Positions 49,201 to 57,602 of a stretch of 64,000 nt of DNA are shown piece by piece. Position 1 is the first letter of the stretch, and the number at the start of each line of letters is the position of its first letter. The position numbers were made by a program, and so were the translations under genes. The notes under the pieces were generated by a model. It saw nothing but the letters and a program-made list of their open reading frames with translations, was not told the origin of the DNA and ran no database searches. Where the stretch lies: contig NZ_CP133083.1 of the NCBI RefSeq assembly GCF_030908545.1, positions 2,179,691-2,243,690 on the forward strand, written 5' to 3'. Source of the DNA: Nitrosomonas sp. sh817. GTDB lineage: Bacteria; Pseudomonadota; Gammaproteobacteria; Burkholderiales; Nitrosomonadaceae.

Positions 49201-49857
49201 GCCGTCGGCATCGGCGGCGCGTATCTGTGCGTGTATGGCATGGAAGGTCCGGGGGGTTATCAATTCGTCGGCCGCACCGTGCAAATGTGGAACCGTTACC
49301 GCCAAACCGCTGACTTCAAGGACGGCAAACCGTGGTTATTACGTTTCTTTGATCAAATCCGCTTTTATCCGGTGAGCGAAAGCGAATTGCTCAAATTGCG
49401 CAAGGATTTTATCAGCGGTCATTTCAAGCTGCGCACGGAACCAACCGTGCTTAACTTGCAGCAATATCATACCTTCCTGCAACAGCAAACGGAGAGCATT
49501 GAAGCCTTCAAAACCAGGCAAAAAACCGCGTTTGAAGCCGAACGCCTACGCTGGGCGGAAAATCCGCAAGCACTGGCAATCAACGAGGATGTGCTGGAGG
49601 AAGCCGGCAGTGAAAGCGAGCTGGATTTGCCGGATGGCGCTCAGCTTATCAGTTCTCAAGTGACCGGCACTGTCTGGAAACTGCTGGTCAAGGAAAACGA
49701 ATACATCGAGGCGGGCAAACCGCTGGCAATCATCGAATCGATGAAAATGGAATTTGCGATCGAATCCCCCGTTAGCGGAAAAATTCGCCAGATTTTTTGC
49801 CAGCAAGGCAATTACATCGCCGCCGGCCAAACGCTCATGATCGTGCAGGAAAGTTAG
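46234..49857 (+). CDS. Guanidine/urea carboxylase, biotin-dependent
   Basis: 1207 residues from ATG 46234 (GGAGGAACAAAT upstream); the frame extends 5' into the repeat but that part is not family sequence. Order: biotin carboxylase (residues 1-450, with NRGAIACRIIRTL, MLKSTAGGGGIGMRL and RLQVEHGVTEEVTG), a KipA-like carboxyltransferase part (QTTIQDSPGRTGYWNVGVPP), a KipI-like part (VIEYG-type region near residue 810 to RDAPWCPSN) and a biotinyl domain with the modified lysine in ESMKMEF at about residue 1171. It carboxylates guanidine (or urea) with ATP and bicarbonate. The riboswitch and deiminase genes favour guanidine. No allophanate hydrolase gene follows, unlike most such operons. Confidence 0.92.
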   Translation: MFNKVLIANRGAIACRIIRTLRRLKVTSVAVYTEADALSQHVAAADEAYCIGGSLAAESYLNTGKILEIAQTTGAEAIHPGYGFLSEKADFAEHCEMQGIRFIGPAPQQMRDFGLKHTARALAMENQVPLLPGTGLLSDLDEALHQAKHIGYPVMLKSTAGGGGIGMRLCWNADELSGAYEAVKTLAQNNFKDAGLFLEKYVDRARHIEVQIFGDGRGQVVALGERDCSMQRRNQKVIEETPAPNLAPQLRRALLETAVRLGKAVRYQSAGTVEFIVDAVSGEFYFLEVNTRLQVEHGVTEEVTGIDLVEWMVRQAAGDLPPLDSFVIKPSGVSIQARVYAENPAKDFQPSSGTLTAVEFAATARIETWVERGTEISAFYDPMLAKIIVHAPDRETARIKLLTALKQTALHGIETNLDYLQQILQSGAFRNGESTTQFLNSFHYQTHSIDVLNPGVQTTIQDSPGRTGYWNVGVPPSGPMDSLAFQLANRLVNNSGSCAGLEITIAGPALRFNCDSIIAVCGAPMDVLLDSEALAQWQAHLIKAGAVLQFGKIRQAGSRVYLAVHGGFEVPEYLGSKATFTLGQFGGHAGRALRAGDVLHIPALPSPHPVITEHLPHNSIPHYSHRWEIAVLYGPHGAPDFFTGPDIEQFFAAEWKVHHNSSRTGVRLIGPKPRWARTDGGEAGLHPSNIHDNAYAIGAVDFTGDMPIILGPDGPSLGGFVCPVTVAHAELWKIGQLRPGDSIRFHPVSIEHAQLLEQQQARFIEQLGGSQHIPLPPVMPQLEDPVLHRIAASNHQLEVAYRQSGDKYLLIEYGAPVLDLNLRFRAHALMTWLQQRIDAGELHGIVDLTPGIRSLQIHFDSARLPRDALLQQLIAAEKQLPAIAEMEVPSRIIHLPLSWDDAATRLAIDKYMQSVRRDAPWCPSNIEFIRRINGLNNIDEVRDIVFSASYLVMGLGDVYLGAPVATPLDPRHRLVTTKYNPARTWTPENAVGIGGAYLCVYGMEGPGGYQFVGRTVQMWNRYRQTADFKDGKPWLLRFFDQIRFYPVSESELLKLRKDFISGHFKLRTEPTVLNLQQYHTFLQQQTESIEAFKTRQKTAFEAERLRWAENPQALAINEDVLEEAGSESELDLPDGAQLISSQVTGTVWKLLVKENEYIEAGKPLAIIESMKMEFAIESPVSGKIRQIFCQQGNYIAAGQTLMIVQES

Positions 49858-50000
49858 GGAAATGCTGATTCATTGACTATACGAGCGAGTCACTTCGTTG
49901 CACGGTGCTCGCTCCCTCGCTTATCTTGTTGATAGGTCTTGGCTGCTGCGCTCCGTGCGCCTCGTGCTCCATCTCGTCCGGCGAATTAATCCGCGTTTCC
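49857..50000 (-). repeat. 144-bp dispersed repeat, copy 3 (inverted)
   Basis: Same family as copies 1, 2 and 4 but in the opposite orientation. On the minus strand it reads from GGAAACGCGGATTAATTCGC to ATGAATCAGCATTTCCC. Its first base on the plus strand is the last base of the carboxylase stop codon. Together with copy 2 it brackets the carboxylase gene as an inverted pair 3.6 kb apart. Confidence 0.82.
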
Positions 50001-50120
50001 TTCACGTCCATTTCCGGACTCCGCACCGTTCTTTTCGAGTAGAAAACGTCTCGCGCGCCAACAATCGGCGTCAATGAATCATTCTAAAAAAAGATAACTT
50101 TTCACAGCGTTATTCAGCCA

Positions 50121-50147
50121 TTGGCGCTCGCCGCTACTTCCTATAAT
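50121..50147 (+). promoter_or_regulatory. Possible sigma-70 promoter for the HDOD gene
   Basis: TTGGCG at 50121-50126 and a perfect TATAAT at 50142-50147, spaced by 15 bases (slightly short). It lies about 145 bases before the HDOD gene, in a 291-base spacer that otherwise shows nothing. Confidence 0.35.
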
Positions 50148-50291
50148 GGGCACCATGATCATAGTCCCCTGAAACGCAATGGATCAATCGGAAACGCATA
50201 ACAACCGATGCCGATCAACGCCGGTTCGATGATGGTCGGGTATTCGCAATGAATTACGTTTGTTGGTTATCTTTTTAAATAGGTTTTCAAA

Positions 50292-51206
50292 ATGAGTGAA
50301 ATCGCATTGACCGAAGTGAATAATCCGCCGAGCGGACGCACACTTTCCAACAGTTCAAGCCTGCAGAAATCTCTGGAACGGATTCATGAACTCCCCGCAA
50401 TGCCGGCCATTGCTAAAAAAATGCTGGCGTTACCGCTCAATACCGACGAAGGTGAAGCGCAACTATTGAAATTGATCGCGCAAGATCCGCAAATCTCGGC
50501 GCGCATTATCGGTCTATCCAATGCCTCCTTATTCGGCGCGCCGGGAATGATTTCCTCCATCAGCGATGCCGCGATGCGCCTGGGATTAACACAAATCAAA
50601 GCAGTTGCGATCGGCATGGCGACCATTGCGGCATTTTCCAAAGTGGCGGAGGGAAAATTCAAAGCAGCAGATCTTTGGACGCATAGCCTTGCCATCGCTT
50701 CCGCGATGCGCGTCATCGCCCGGTATATGCCGGCACGGCTACGCCCGATGGAAGATCAGATTTTCCTGGCCGGATTGCTGCATGACATTGGCTACAATGT
50801 TCTAAGCTTTATCGCCAAAGACCTCAGCAACGTTTTATACGACAAGCTGAATACGCCGAGCGAGGCTTCGCTGCTTGAAATCGAGCGGGAATTGCTCGGC
50901 ACGCATCATGGAGAAATCGGCGCGCAACTTGGCGCGCATTGGGGATTGCCCGCGGAAATCATCGCCGTTATCCGTTATCACCACACCCCGGACCACCCCG
51001 ATGCCGCCGATGTTCAACCTTTGGTCAAGCTCGCTTACATTGCGGAAAAATTGCTGCCGGATTTTGCCATCATGGAACATGCGGTTCACGAAGTCACCGG
51101 ACAAGAATGGCATCAACTGGGTATAGACCCGGGTAAAACTGGCAAAATCCTGGAAGAAATCGGAGCCGTTGCCGCGCAAGCCAAACAACTTGCCAATGCC
51201 GCATGA
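50292..51206 (+). CDS. HDOD-domain protein
   Basis: 304 residues. After a ~35-residue polar leader, the HDOD domain runs from about 35 to 235: LPAMPAIAKKMLALPLNTDE, the helical block with IAQDPQISARIIGLSNASLF, AAMRLGLTQIKAVAIGMA, and the HD-like LLHDIGYNVLSF with ELLGTHHGEIGAQLGAHWGLP and YHHTP. Metal-binding positions are partly kept. Such proteins act in signalling, often linked to c-di-GMP or motility; the target is unknown. No extra output domain. Confidence 0.88.
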   Translation: MSEIALTEVNNPPSGRTLSNSSSLQKSLERIHELPAMPAIAKKMLALPLNTDEGEAQLLKLIAQDPQISARIIGLSNASLFGAPGMISSISDAAMRLGLTQIKAVAIGMATIAAFSKVAEGKFKAADLWTHSLAIASAMRVIARYMPARLRPMEDQIFLAGLLHDIGYNVLSFIAKDLSNVLYDKLNTPSEASLLEIERELLGTHHGEIGAQLGAHWGLPAEIIAVIRYHHTPDHPDAADVQPLVKLAYIAEKLLPDFAIMEHAVHEVTGQEWHQLGIDPGKTGKILEEIGAVAAQAKQLANAA

Positions 51207-51319
51207 TTGATCAAGCTTAACGGAATCTTAGGTTTAATCGATTTGCTTTCCCCGGATTCAGCCACTGCATTCGCTTGCATCAGTGCCGGTTAATCAATCA
51301 CTCATCAGGAAACAATAAA

Positions 51320-53257
51320 ATGAAAAAAAACAGCCAGCGAGCATCTGTCATGCAAATCCTATTTTTTGTTTTCCTCGTCACAGCCACTTCCATGGCCAGT
51401 ACGCCAATTCACGCGGCATCGTTGCAAATGCCGGTATCAGCCAGTTCGGGCGCCACAAAATCCTTAAGCGTGCATTTGGATGTTGATTTCGGCACTTATA
51501 CGCTTTCCGGTCCCTCGCCGACAGCGTCACACGGTCCCAGCGAAAACCCGGTGGTTAAAGCACGCGGCGTAAAACTCACGCACAGCAAACCGGCCGCTTC
51601 GCCCTCGGCTCAATCTCTACTAATCGGCCCCACTCTGCGCGTCCGCCCTGGAGACAAACTGAATATTCTCTTCAAAAACAATCTTAGTTATGAAGAATCC
51701 GCCGGCGATGGCGGACACAGCACCACCAATCCGCACGGATTCGATGTCATCAATTTGCACACCCACGGCTTGCATGTTTCTCCGCAAAGCCCGGGCGACA
51801 ACGTCTTGCTGAACATTTTTCCCAAAAACACGCCCAAAGAACCGCTGAAGGAATGCTACGCCGAATTCGGCAAAGCGAACTGCGTGACGGAAAAATTTGC
51901 TTATGCGTATAAAATTCCCGCCAATCACCCTTCGGGGACGTATTGGTACCATGCGCACAAACACGGCGCGGTCGCAATGCATCTGGCCAATGGTATTGCC
52001 GGAGCCTTGATTATCGAAGATCCGGTTCACGGTCTGGAAAGCTTGCCTGCCGTACAGGAAGCGCGCGAACAAATCATCTTGCTGCAGGAAATCGCGTATG
52101 GCGGAAAATATCCGGACGGCACGGGTTCCGGCACGGAAAAAGACCCTTACCGTATCGACTGCATGAGCGTATACGGTAACCAGAATGGTTGTGCATTCGG
52201 CGGACCGAAACCACCCGCTCCCGGCGTTACCAACAGCGAATTATCCGTCAATGGTCAATTCCAGCCGGCCATTACGATGTCAACCAACGAAGCCCAGCTT
52301 TGGCGGGTGATCAACGGCAGCATCGGCAATATCGTTCCGATGTGCTTGGTGCCGATTGGCGGCAGCAACGATAAAACACTGACCGCAACACCGGTGGCTT
52401 ATGTTCTGGCAGCCGATGGCGTTCCAATCCAAAACCCCAATGCTGAAAAATTGGATTTACCGGTGCTTCTGACCAATCCGGCGGCAAGCCCAACCGATGG
52501 TAAAAGTCTCTTGAATAATGAACTGCTTTTCCTGGCTGCCGGACAAAGATTGGATTTAATGGTAAAAGCGCCGTCCACACCGGGCACTTACGCTCTGTAC
52601 GACAGCGTCGATCAATCCGGCAATGCCATTCCCGCCAATGAATTGTGCCAAGCCTCCAGCTATGCGAATTCAACGCCGATTCTCACGGTGAATGTCGAAA
52701 CCAGCACGAGCGAGATTGCCTATAATACCGAAGTCCCCTCGCAACAAGCACTCAACAAACTCAATGCGCCAGCGGCGATCACCGCGGCGGAAAGCCCCGA
52801 GCTCCCCACCCAGGGCGCTGTCTTCGGTTTCACCAACAGCGAATTCGCCCCAATCGACGGCGGCGCATCGATCATCAACGCCCGGGTCTTCAACCCCATC
52901 CGCAGCCAGCGTGACCTTACGCTAAAACAAGTCGATTTATGGTCGGCGCAAAGCGCCGCAGGCACGCACATGTTCCATATCCATATCAACTCCTTTCAAC
53001 TGGTCTCGCGCGGACAGATCCAATACCCGTTCCCGGTCTGGCGCGATACGCTGCTAGTGGAAACGCAATCGGATAAAGAAGGTAATGCAGAAATCGGTGA
53101 AATCGTGCAATTTCTGCAAAAGCCGCTGGATTTTACCGGCTCCCTGGTCATGCACTGCCATAATGTTTTTCATGAAGATAATGGCATGATGGAATTGGTG
53201 AGGATACTGCCGCCTTCCGGCGGTCAACAACAGTTACGTCAGAAGCATGGACAATAG
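51320..53257 (+). CDS. Multicopper oxidase (laccase-like)
   Basis: 645 residues from ATG 51320 (AGGAAACAAT upstream). A signal peptide (MQILFFVFLVTATSMASTP, ending near AHAA) exports it. All copper motifs are present: HTHGLH and WYHAHKHG in the first cupredoxin domain, HMFHIHINSF, and HCHNVFHEDNGMMELV with the type 1 copper ligands at the C-terminus. It should oxidise phenols or metals and reduce oxygen in the periplasm. The middle part carries a long insertion with three cysteine residues. Role in copper handling or nitrogen metabolism cannot be told from sequence. Confidence 0.92.
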   Translation: MKKNSQRASVMQILFFVFLVTATSMASTPIHAASLQMPVSASSGATKSLSVHLDVDFGTYTLSGPSPTASHGPSENPVVKARGVKLTHSKPAASPSAQSLLIGPTLRVRPGDKLNILFKNNLSYEESAGDGGHSTTNPHGFDVINLHTHGLHVSPQSPGDNVLLNIFPKNTPKEPLKECYAEFGKANCVTEKFAYAYKIPANHPSGTYWYHAHKHGAVAMHLANGIAGALIIEDPVHGLESLPAVQEAREQIILLQEIAYGGKYPDGTGSGTEKDPYRIDCMSVYGNQNGCAFGGPKPPAPGVTNSELSVNGQFQPAITMSTNEAQLWRVINGSIGNIVPMCLVPIGGSNDKTLTATPVAYVLAADGVPIQNPNAEKLDLPVLLTNPAASPTDGKSLLNNELLFLAAGQRLDLMVKAPSTPGTYALYDSVDQSGNAIPANELCQASSYANSTPILTVNVETSTSEIAYNTEVPSQQALNKLNAPAAITAAESPELPTQGAVFGFTNSEFAPIDGGASIINARVFNPIRSQRDLTLKQVDLWSAQSAAGTHMFHIHINSFQLVSRGQIQYPFPVWRDTLLVETQSDKEGNAEIGEIVQFLQKPLDFTGSLVMHCHNVFHEDNGMMELVRILPPSGGQQQLRQKHGQ

Positions 53258-53340
53258 TACTTTTCTGTTAATGCTGAAATCCGATTAGGTTAGTAGAAAG
53301 ATAAATTTAAGTTATTCTGTCTATTTGACTTAAAAAACAA

Positions 53341-53970
53341 TTAATTCGAAGTTTTTCTTGATGAACGCGCATCTTCCAATCCTCCAGGCACCACAATTTC
53401 CAACACTGATTTCTCGTATAAATCAATGATGCTTTCTTGTTTCGCCTGATCTAAGATTTGATCCTGATATCTTGTGATTTTTTGGAGCAGTTCTTCTTTC
53501 GCCACATTAATAAGTCTTTTAAGCGTCACAAGATTTTCATTACTTTCACAAATTCTATCCAATGACAAAACTCCTACGCTTATTATCTCTCTTTTACCAC
53601 TATTTTTGGGAGTCAATCGCACCCCAACTTTTACTTGTTCAAATGGATTAACCGAATGAGCAATGTGTTTATCCCTAACATTCTTAAAATAATTGTGTGC
53701 TTCTTTTGCACCATTAAGCTTAGAAAAAATGTCACTTGAAAGACGAGTTGCTCTTTTTCCAGACGTAAATCCACGCATATAACTTACAAGAGCAGAGATA
53801 TAGAGTGACTCAATAAGGCATCTATTTTCTTCTGAATACCTATCCATACTTAATAGACGATTAACAGCATCTTCAGCGACCATTAAATCTCGAAAAATAC
53901 TATGGTACGCAGCAAGATACTCAGCATCAGGATATTCAACTTCTACCATTAGATGCTCTTCAGTTTTCAT
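53341..53970 (-). CDS. HEPN-like protein, AbiU2 style
   Basis: 209 residues, AT-rich compared with neighbours. It is all-helical, with the HEPN active-site pattern R-x(4-6)-H in NVRDKHIAHSVN (R99, H105). Similar helical proteins with a conserved arginine-aspartate/asparagine and histidine (AbiU2-like) occur in phage-defence settings and act as RNases. No partner nucleotidyltransferase is adjacent. The gene lies alone between the oxidase and a membrane-protein gene; its base use suggests transfer. Function inferred only from this motif. Confidence 0.55.
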   Translation of the reverse strand: MKTEEHLMVEVEYPDAEYLAAYHSIFRDLMVAEDAVNRLLSMDRYSEENRCLIESLYISALVSYMRGFTSGKRATRLSSDIFSKLNGAKEAHNYFKNVRDKHIAHSVNPFEQVKVGVRLTPKNSGKREIISVGVLSLDRICESNENLVTLKRLINVAKEELLQKITRYQDQILDQAKQESIIDLYEKSVLEIVVPGGLEDARSSRKTSN

Positions 53971-54082
53971 ATGTAAGAATTTCTAGCGTTGTCTTAAGTA
54001 ATTAGAAAAAGTTCTGCATACATCTTCTGCCACGCCTAAGAATGATTCAGGTTATCAAATTCACTATTCCAATCATAATCCG

Positions 54083-54469
54083 TCAATCCTTACCTTCCCT
54101 ATCCTCTCTCGACGCATACACATACCCCCCAATCGCCCCGACAATCACCCCCAGTGGCGCGGCAATAAAGATTCCGATCATCGGTCCTTGGCTGGTATCC
54201 TTAGCGACAACCATGGGGCCCAAGAATCCCACGGTAAAGAACAAGCCGCCCAATAGTAACGCGCCACCGGCAATCGCCATCAGCGTGCCGGTTTTTTTGC
54301 CGACAATCAGCATCCAGGCAAACCACGCCGCCAGCCCGGCGCAACCCGATGAAACAGTCACGCTCAGCCAGGGTGCAAAACTGGTGGTTATCGTTAACAT
54401 GGTATGGATAAAAAACAATACCGTTAGAAACATCAGCAGGGATACAATCGGTTTTAGAATTTGAAACAT
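54083..54469 (-). CDS. Small membrane protein with four hydrophobic segments
   Basis: 128 residues with four predicted spans: IVSLLMFLTVLFFIHTMLTI, VTVSSGCAGLAAWFAWMLIV, TLMAIAGGALLLGGLFFTVG and PMIGIFIAAPLGVIVGAIGG. No polar catalytic motif. The C-terminus is charged (REDREGKD). No family recognised. Divergent from the PhoX-like gene. Confidence 0.65.
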   Translation of the reverse strand: MFQILKPIVSLLMFLTVLFFIHTMLTITTSFAPWLSVTVSSGCAGLAAWFAWMLIVGKKTGTLMAIAGGALLLGGLFFTVGFLGPMVVAKDTSQGPMIGIFIAAPLGVIVGAIGGYVYASREDREGKD

Positions 54470-54546
54470 TGTCGGATGCTTTTCTCAAAGGAATCATTAA
54501 CAGCATCGCATTGTAAACTATCTGCATATCGCCTAGGAGTTCCGGT

Positions 54547-55719
54547 ATGAATACCTTCAATACAGATCGGCGCACCTTGTTGCAATACGGCTTCCTGAGC
54601 TTGGGTGCTTTTGCCGGTAACGCGCTATTGCCAGCGTTTGGCAACGCGGCGGCATTAAATGCACTGTTGACTTCGCAATCCGAGCTATTGCCGCCGGATC
54701 AGAACGGCGTGCGCTTACCCGCAGGATTTGCATCGCGCATCGTAGCCCGCTCCAGTCAAAAAATATTTGACTATACCTGGCACGCTGCGCCCGATGGCGG
54801 CGCTACTTTTGCGGCCGAGGATGGCGGCTGGATTTATGTTTCCAATAGCGAGCTGGATCATCAAGCCGGTGGCGTAGGCGCGTTGCGCTTCAATGCCGCC
54901 GGTGACATTGTCGATGCCTACCCGATCCTGCAGCATACCAACCGCAATTGCGCCGGCGGGCATACACCGTGGCAAACCTGGCTGTCGTGCGAGGAGACCG
55001 ATAACGGCCGGGTCTGGGAATGCGATCCGTTTGGCCGCAATGCGGCGCAAGTCAGAAGCGCATTGGGAGTTTTCAAGCATGAAGCGGTTGCGGTCGATAC
55101 TCAAAATAAGCAACTCTACCTGACTGAAGATCAAACCGACGGCTGTTTGTACCGGTACACCGCCCATTCTTTCGACCGCGCGGGCCAGCCCAATCTCGAT
55201 GACGGTTTCCTGGAAGTCGCCGAAATCATCGAGGGCCGGGTTGGCTCAATCCGCTGGCATAAGCTTCCCGATCCGCTGGCAATGACTACACCGGCGCGGC
55301 GGCAAGTTCCCGCCAGCACCCGGTTTAACGGTGGTGAAGGCATTTGGTACCACCAAGGCGTGGTCTACTTTGCCACCAAAGGCGATAACCGGGTGTGGGC
55401 GTATGATGTTCAACAAAACCGGATTTCCGTGCTGTATAACGCATCGCTCTATCTGTCACCGGTATTAACCGGTGTCGACAATATCACCGGTAATGCTGCG
55501 GGGGAATTGTTAGTCGCCGAGGACGGCGGGAATATGCAAATCGTGGTTCTAACCGGCGGCAAAGTATTGCCCTTGCTGCAATTGGTCGGTCATGACCGTT
55601 CGGAAATCACCGGACCGGCGTTTAGCCCCGACGGTTCACGGTTATATTTCAGCTCGCAGCGCGGCGCGAACGGAAAAGCGGACGGCGGCATGACATTCGA
55701 AATCACCGGGCCGTTCTGA
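54547..55719 (+). CDS. PhoX-like phosphatase (DUF839), Tat-exported
   Basis: 390 residues. The N-terminus has a twin-arginine signal, DRRTLLQYGFLSLGAFAGN, so it is exported folded. The rest is a beta-propeller of the DUF839/PhoX type: GGATFAAEDGGWIYVSNSEL, RNCAGGHTPWQTWLSCEE (conserved C and E), DQTDGCLYRYT, GGEGIWYHQGVVYFATKGDN and the closing DNITGNAAGELLVAEDGG. PhoX enzymes are calcium/iron phosphatases; this is shorter than classic PhoX (about 600), so substrate and activity are uncertain. AGGAGT-like site upstream of ATG 54547. Confidence 0.85.
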   Translation: MNTFNTDRRTLLQYGFLSLGAFAGNALLPAFGNAAALNALLTSQSELLPPDQNGVRLPAGFASRIVARSSQKIFDYTWHAAPDGGATFAAEDGGWIYVSNSELDHQAGGVGALRFNAAGDIVDAYPILQHTNRNCAGGHTPWQTWLSCEETDNGRVWECDPFGRNAAQVRSALGVFKHEAVAVDTQNKQLYLTEDQTDGCLYRYTAHSFDRAGQPNLDDGFLEVAEIIEGRVGSIRWHKLPDPLAMTTPARRQVPASTRFNGGEGIWYHQGVVYFATKGDNRVWAYDVQQNRISVLYNASLYLSPVLTGVDNITGNAAGELLVAEDGGNMQIVVLTGGKVLPLLQLVGHDRSEITGPAFSPDGSRLYFSSQRGANGKADGGMTFEITGPF

Positions 55720-55872
55720 TATGCTTTTATTCAATTTCCCAGCCCTTGATAAATCCAAGTCATGAACCCATGTAGCAACCGTGGTGTACGAAGGAAACGC
55801 TGTGTTCACTATTACGCATCAGACCGCGGTAATTGGCATAGAATGACAGCGGCATAAACGGGGAGTATCGAT

Positions 55873-56817
55873 TTGGAATTCAAAGATTACTATCAAACAC
55901 TCGGCGTTCCGCGCGACGCCTCGGCGGATGACATCAAGAAAGCGTTCCGCCGCCTGGCGCGCAAATATCATCCTGATGTTTCGAAGGAAGTTGACGCCGA
56001 GCACAAAATGAAAGAAGTCAACGAAGCCTACACAGTGCTGTCCGATCCTGAGAAGCATGCGGCTTATGATCAATTGCAGCAGCGCGGTTTTCAGGCTGGC
56101 AGCGATTTCCAGCCGCCGCCCGGGTGGGACGCAAATTTCGAATTCAGCAGCCACGGTTTCGGCGCCGGCCAAACAGAGGATTTCAGTGATTTCTTCGCGG
56201 AGCTTTTCAGCCGGGGCATGGGCGCGGATGCGCGCCATGCGCATCGCCGTTCGCGCGGCGAGGATCATCACGCAAAAATCATGCTTGATCTGGAAGATAG
56301 CTATCACGGCGCGACCCGCAGCCTCGCCTTGCGCATGCCGAAACTCGATAACCAAGGACGGCCGGTACTCACCGAGCATACCTTGAATGTCCGCATCCCG
56401 AAAGGCGTGCATGCCGGGCAAGTGATCCGGCTCGCCGGTCAAGGCGGTTCCGGACATGCCGGTGAACCCGCCGGCGATTTGTTCCTGGAAGTTCAATTCA
56501 AGCCGCATAACCGCTACCGCATCGAAGGCAAGGATATTCATGTCACATTGCCGGTTACGCCTTGGGAAGCGGCATTGGGTGCAACCGTCAAAGTGCCGGT
56601 GCCAGACGGACTGGTCGAAGTGCGTGTCCCGGAAAACTCGCAAAGCGGCCGCAAACTCCGCTTAAAAGGCCGCGGTATACCCGCTGCCGCACCCGGAGAT
56701 CTTTATCTGCTGCTGGAAGTGGTATTACCGCCCGCCACTTCGGAAAAAGCACGCGAATTTTACCAAAACATGGCGCGGGAACTTGCGTTTGATCCGCGCC
56801 AGCACCTGGGAGTTTAA
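55873..56817 (+). CDS. cbpA: DnaJ-class co-chaperone CbpA
   Basis: 314 residues, start codon TTG 55873 with GGGAG 11 bases upstream. An N-terminal J domain ([23 protein letters not shown] in KYHPDVSKE) is followed by a G/F-poor linker and two C-terminal beta domains (CTD I and II) with no cysteine zinc domain, the layout of CbpA rather than DnaJ. It stimulates DnaK and, in E. coli, binds curved DNA in stationary phase. cbpM follows 3 bases later. Confidence 0.94.
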   Translation: MEFKDYYQTLGVPRDASADDIKKAFRRLARKYHPDVSKEVDAEHKMKEVNEAYTVLSDPEKHAAYDQLQQRGFQAGSDFQPPPGWDANFEFSSHGFGAGQTEDFSDFFAELFSRGMGADARHAHRRSRGEDHHAKIMLDLEDSYHGATRSLALRMPKLDNQGRPVLTEHTLNVRIPKGVHAGQVIRLAGQGGSGHAGEPAGDLFLEVQFKPHNRYRIEGKDIHVTLPVTPWEAALGATVKVPVPDGLVEVRVPENSQSGRKLRLKGRGIPAAAPGDLYLLLEVVLPPATSEKAREFYQNMARELAFDPRQHLGV

Positions 56818-56820
56818 GCC

Positions 56821-57138
56821 ATGTCACGCGAGATTGATGCCATATTACTGGAAGAAGCCATGCTCAATCTGGATGAACTCGCCCGCAGCTGCCGCGTAAG
56901 CCGGGAATGGATCATCGAGCATATTCAATGGGGCTTGTTGCCGGATAGCGGACGGCTTCAAGCCGATCCGGATTCGTGGATTTTCGACAGCCGCAGTCTG
57001 ATACGGGTCAAACGCATCATCGCGATCGAACGCGATTTCGACAGCAATCCGGAATTGGCCGGGCTGGTCGCCGATTTAATCGAGGAAATCGAATTGTTGC
57101 GCGCGCGCTTGAAAACTTCGGGATTGGACGGATATTAA
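56821..57138 (+). CDS. cbpM: Chaperone modulator CbpM
   Basis: 105 residues with the MerR-like helix-turn-helix pattern of CbpM: LNLDELARSCRVSREWIIEH and FDSRSLIRVKRIIAIERDF, then DLIEEIELLRARL at the C-terminus. CbpM binds the J domain of CbpA and inhibits it. The genes are adjacent in the usual cbpA-cbpM order. Confidence 0.92.
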   Translation: MSREIDAILLEEAMLNLDELARSCRVSREWIIEHIQWGLLPDSGRLQADPDSWIFDSRSLIRVKRIIAIERDFDSNPELAGLVADLIEEIELLRARLKTSGLDGY

Positions 57139-57167
57139 AAAACACCCGCCTCGCAAGGAAATCAATC

Positions 57168-57599
57168 ATGCCTTTACATATTGTCTGTCCGCACTGCCAT
57201 GCCACCAATCGCGTCCCTGATGACCGCTTAGGCGCTTCACCCAACTGCGGCGCTTGTCATCAACCCCTTTTCACGGCTCAGCCGGTGGAATTGACGGAAA
57301 TTTTTTTCAATAAGCATATTGCCAACAACGATATCTCGGTGCTGGTCGATTTCTGGGCGCCTTGGTGCGGTCCGTGCCGCATGATGGCACCCGCGTTCGT
57401 CCAAGCGGCCGCCGCCTTGGAACCCGCCGTGCGGTTAGCGAAAGTCAATACCGAAGAACAGCAAGGTTTGGCCGCCCGTTATCACATCCGCAGCATTCCA
57501 ACGCTGGTATTATTTAAGGAAGGCCGGGAAATTGCCCGGCAATCGGGCGCCATGAGCGAGCGCGATATCGTGCGCTGGGCGCAAACCAATCGCCAATAA
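57168..57599 (+). CDS. trxC: Thioredoxin 2 (TrxC)
   Basis: 143 residues from ATG 57168 (AAGGAA upstream). An N-terminal zinc knuckle with CPHC and CGAC is followed by a thioredoxin fold with active site WCGPC (residues 66-70) and the cis-proline loop SIPTLVLF. It reduces disulfides and is linked to oxidative-stress responses. It directly follows cbpM and precedes copy 4 of the repeat. Confidence 0.95.
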   Translation: MPLHIVCPHCHATNRVPDDRLGASPNCGACHQPLFTAQPVELTEIFFNKHIANNDISVLVDFWAPWCGPCRMMAPAFVQAAAALEPAVRLAKVNTEEQQGLAARYHIRSIPTLVLFKEGREIARQSGAMSERDIVRWAQTNRQ

Positions 57600-57602
57600 T
57601 GA

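Noticed and set aside
49877..50074. 65-codon minus-strand frame after the carboxylase
   Set aside because: It is the translation of repeat copy 3; treated as part of the element.
55793..55830. GAAGGAAACGCTG matching one end of the 144-bp repeat
   Set aside because: Only about 12 bases match and no second end is found; too short to call a relic.
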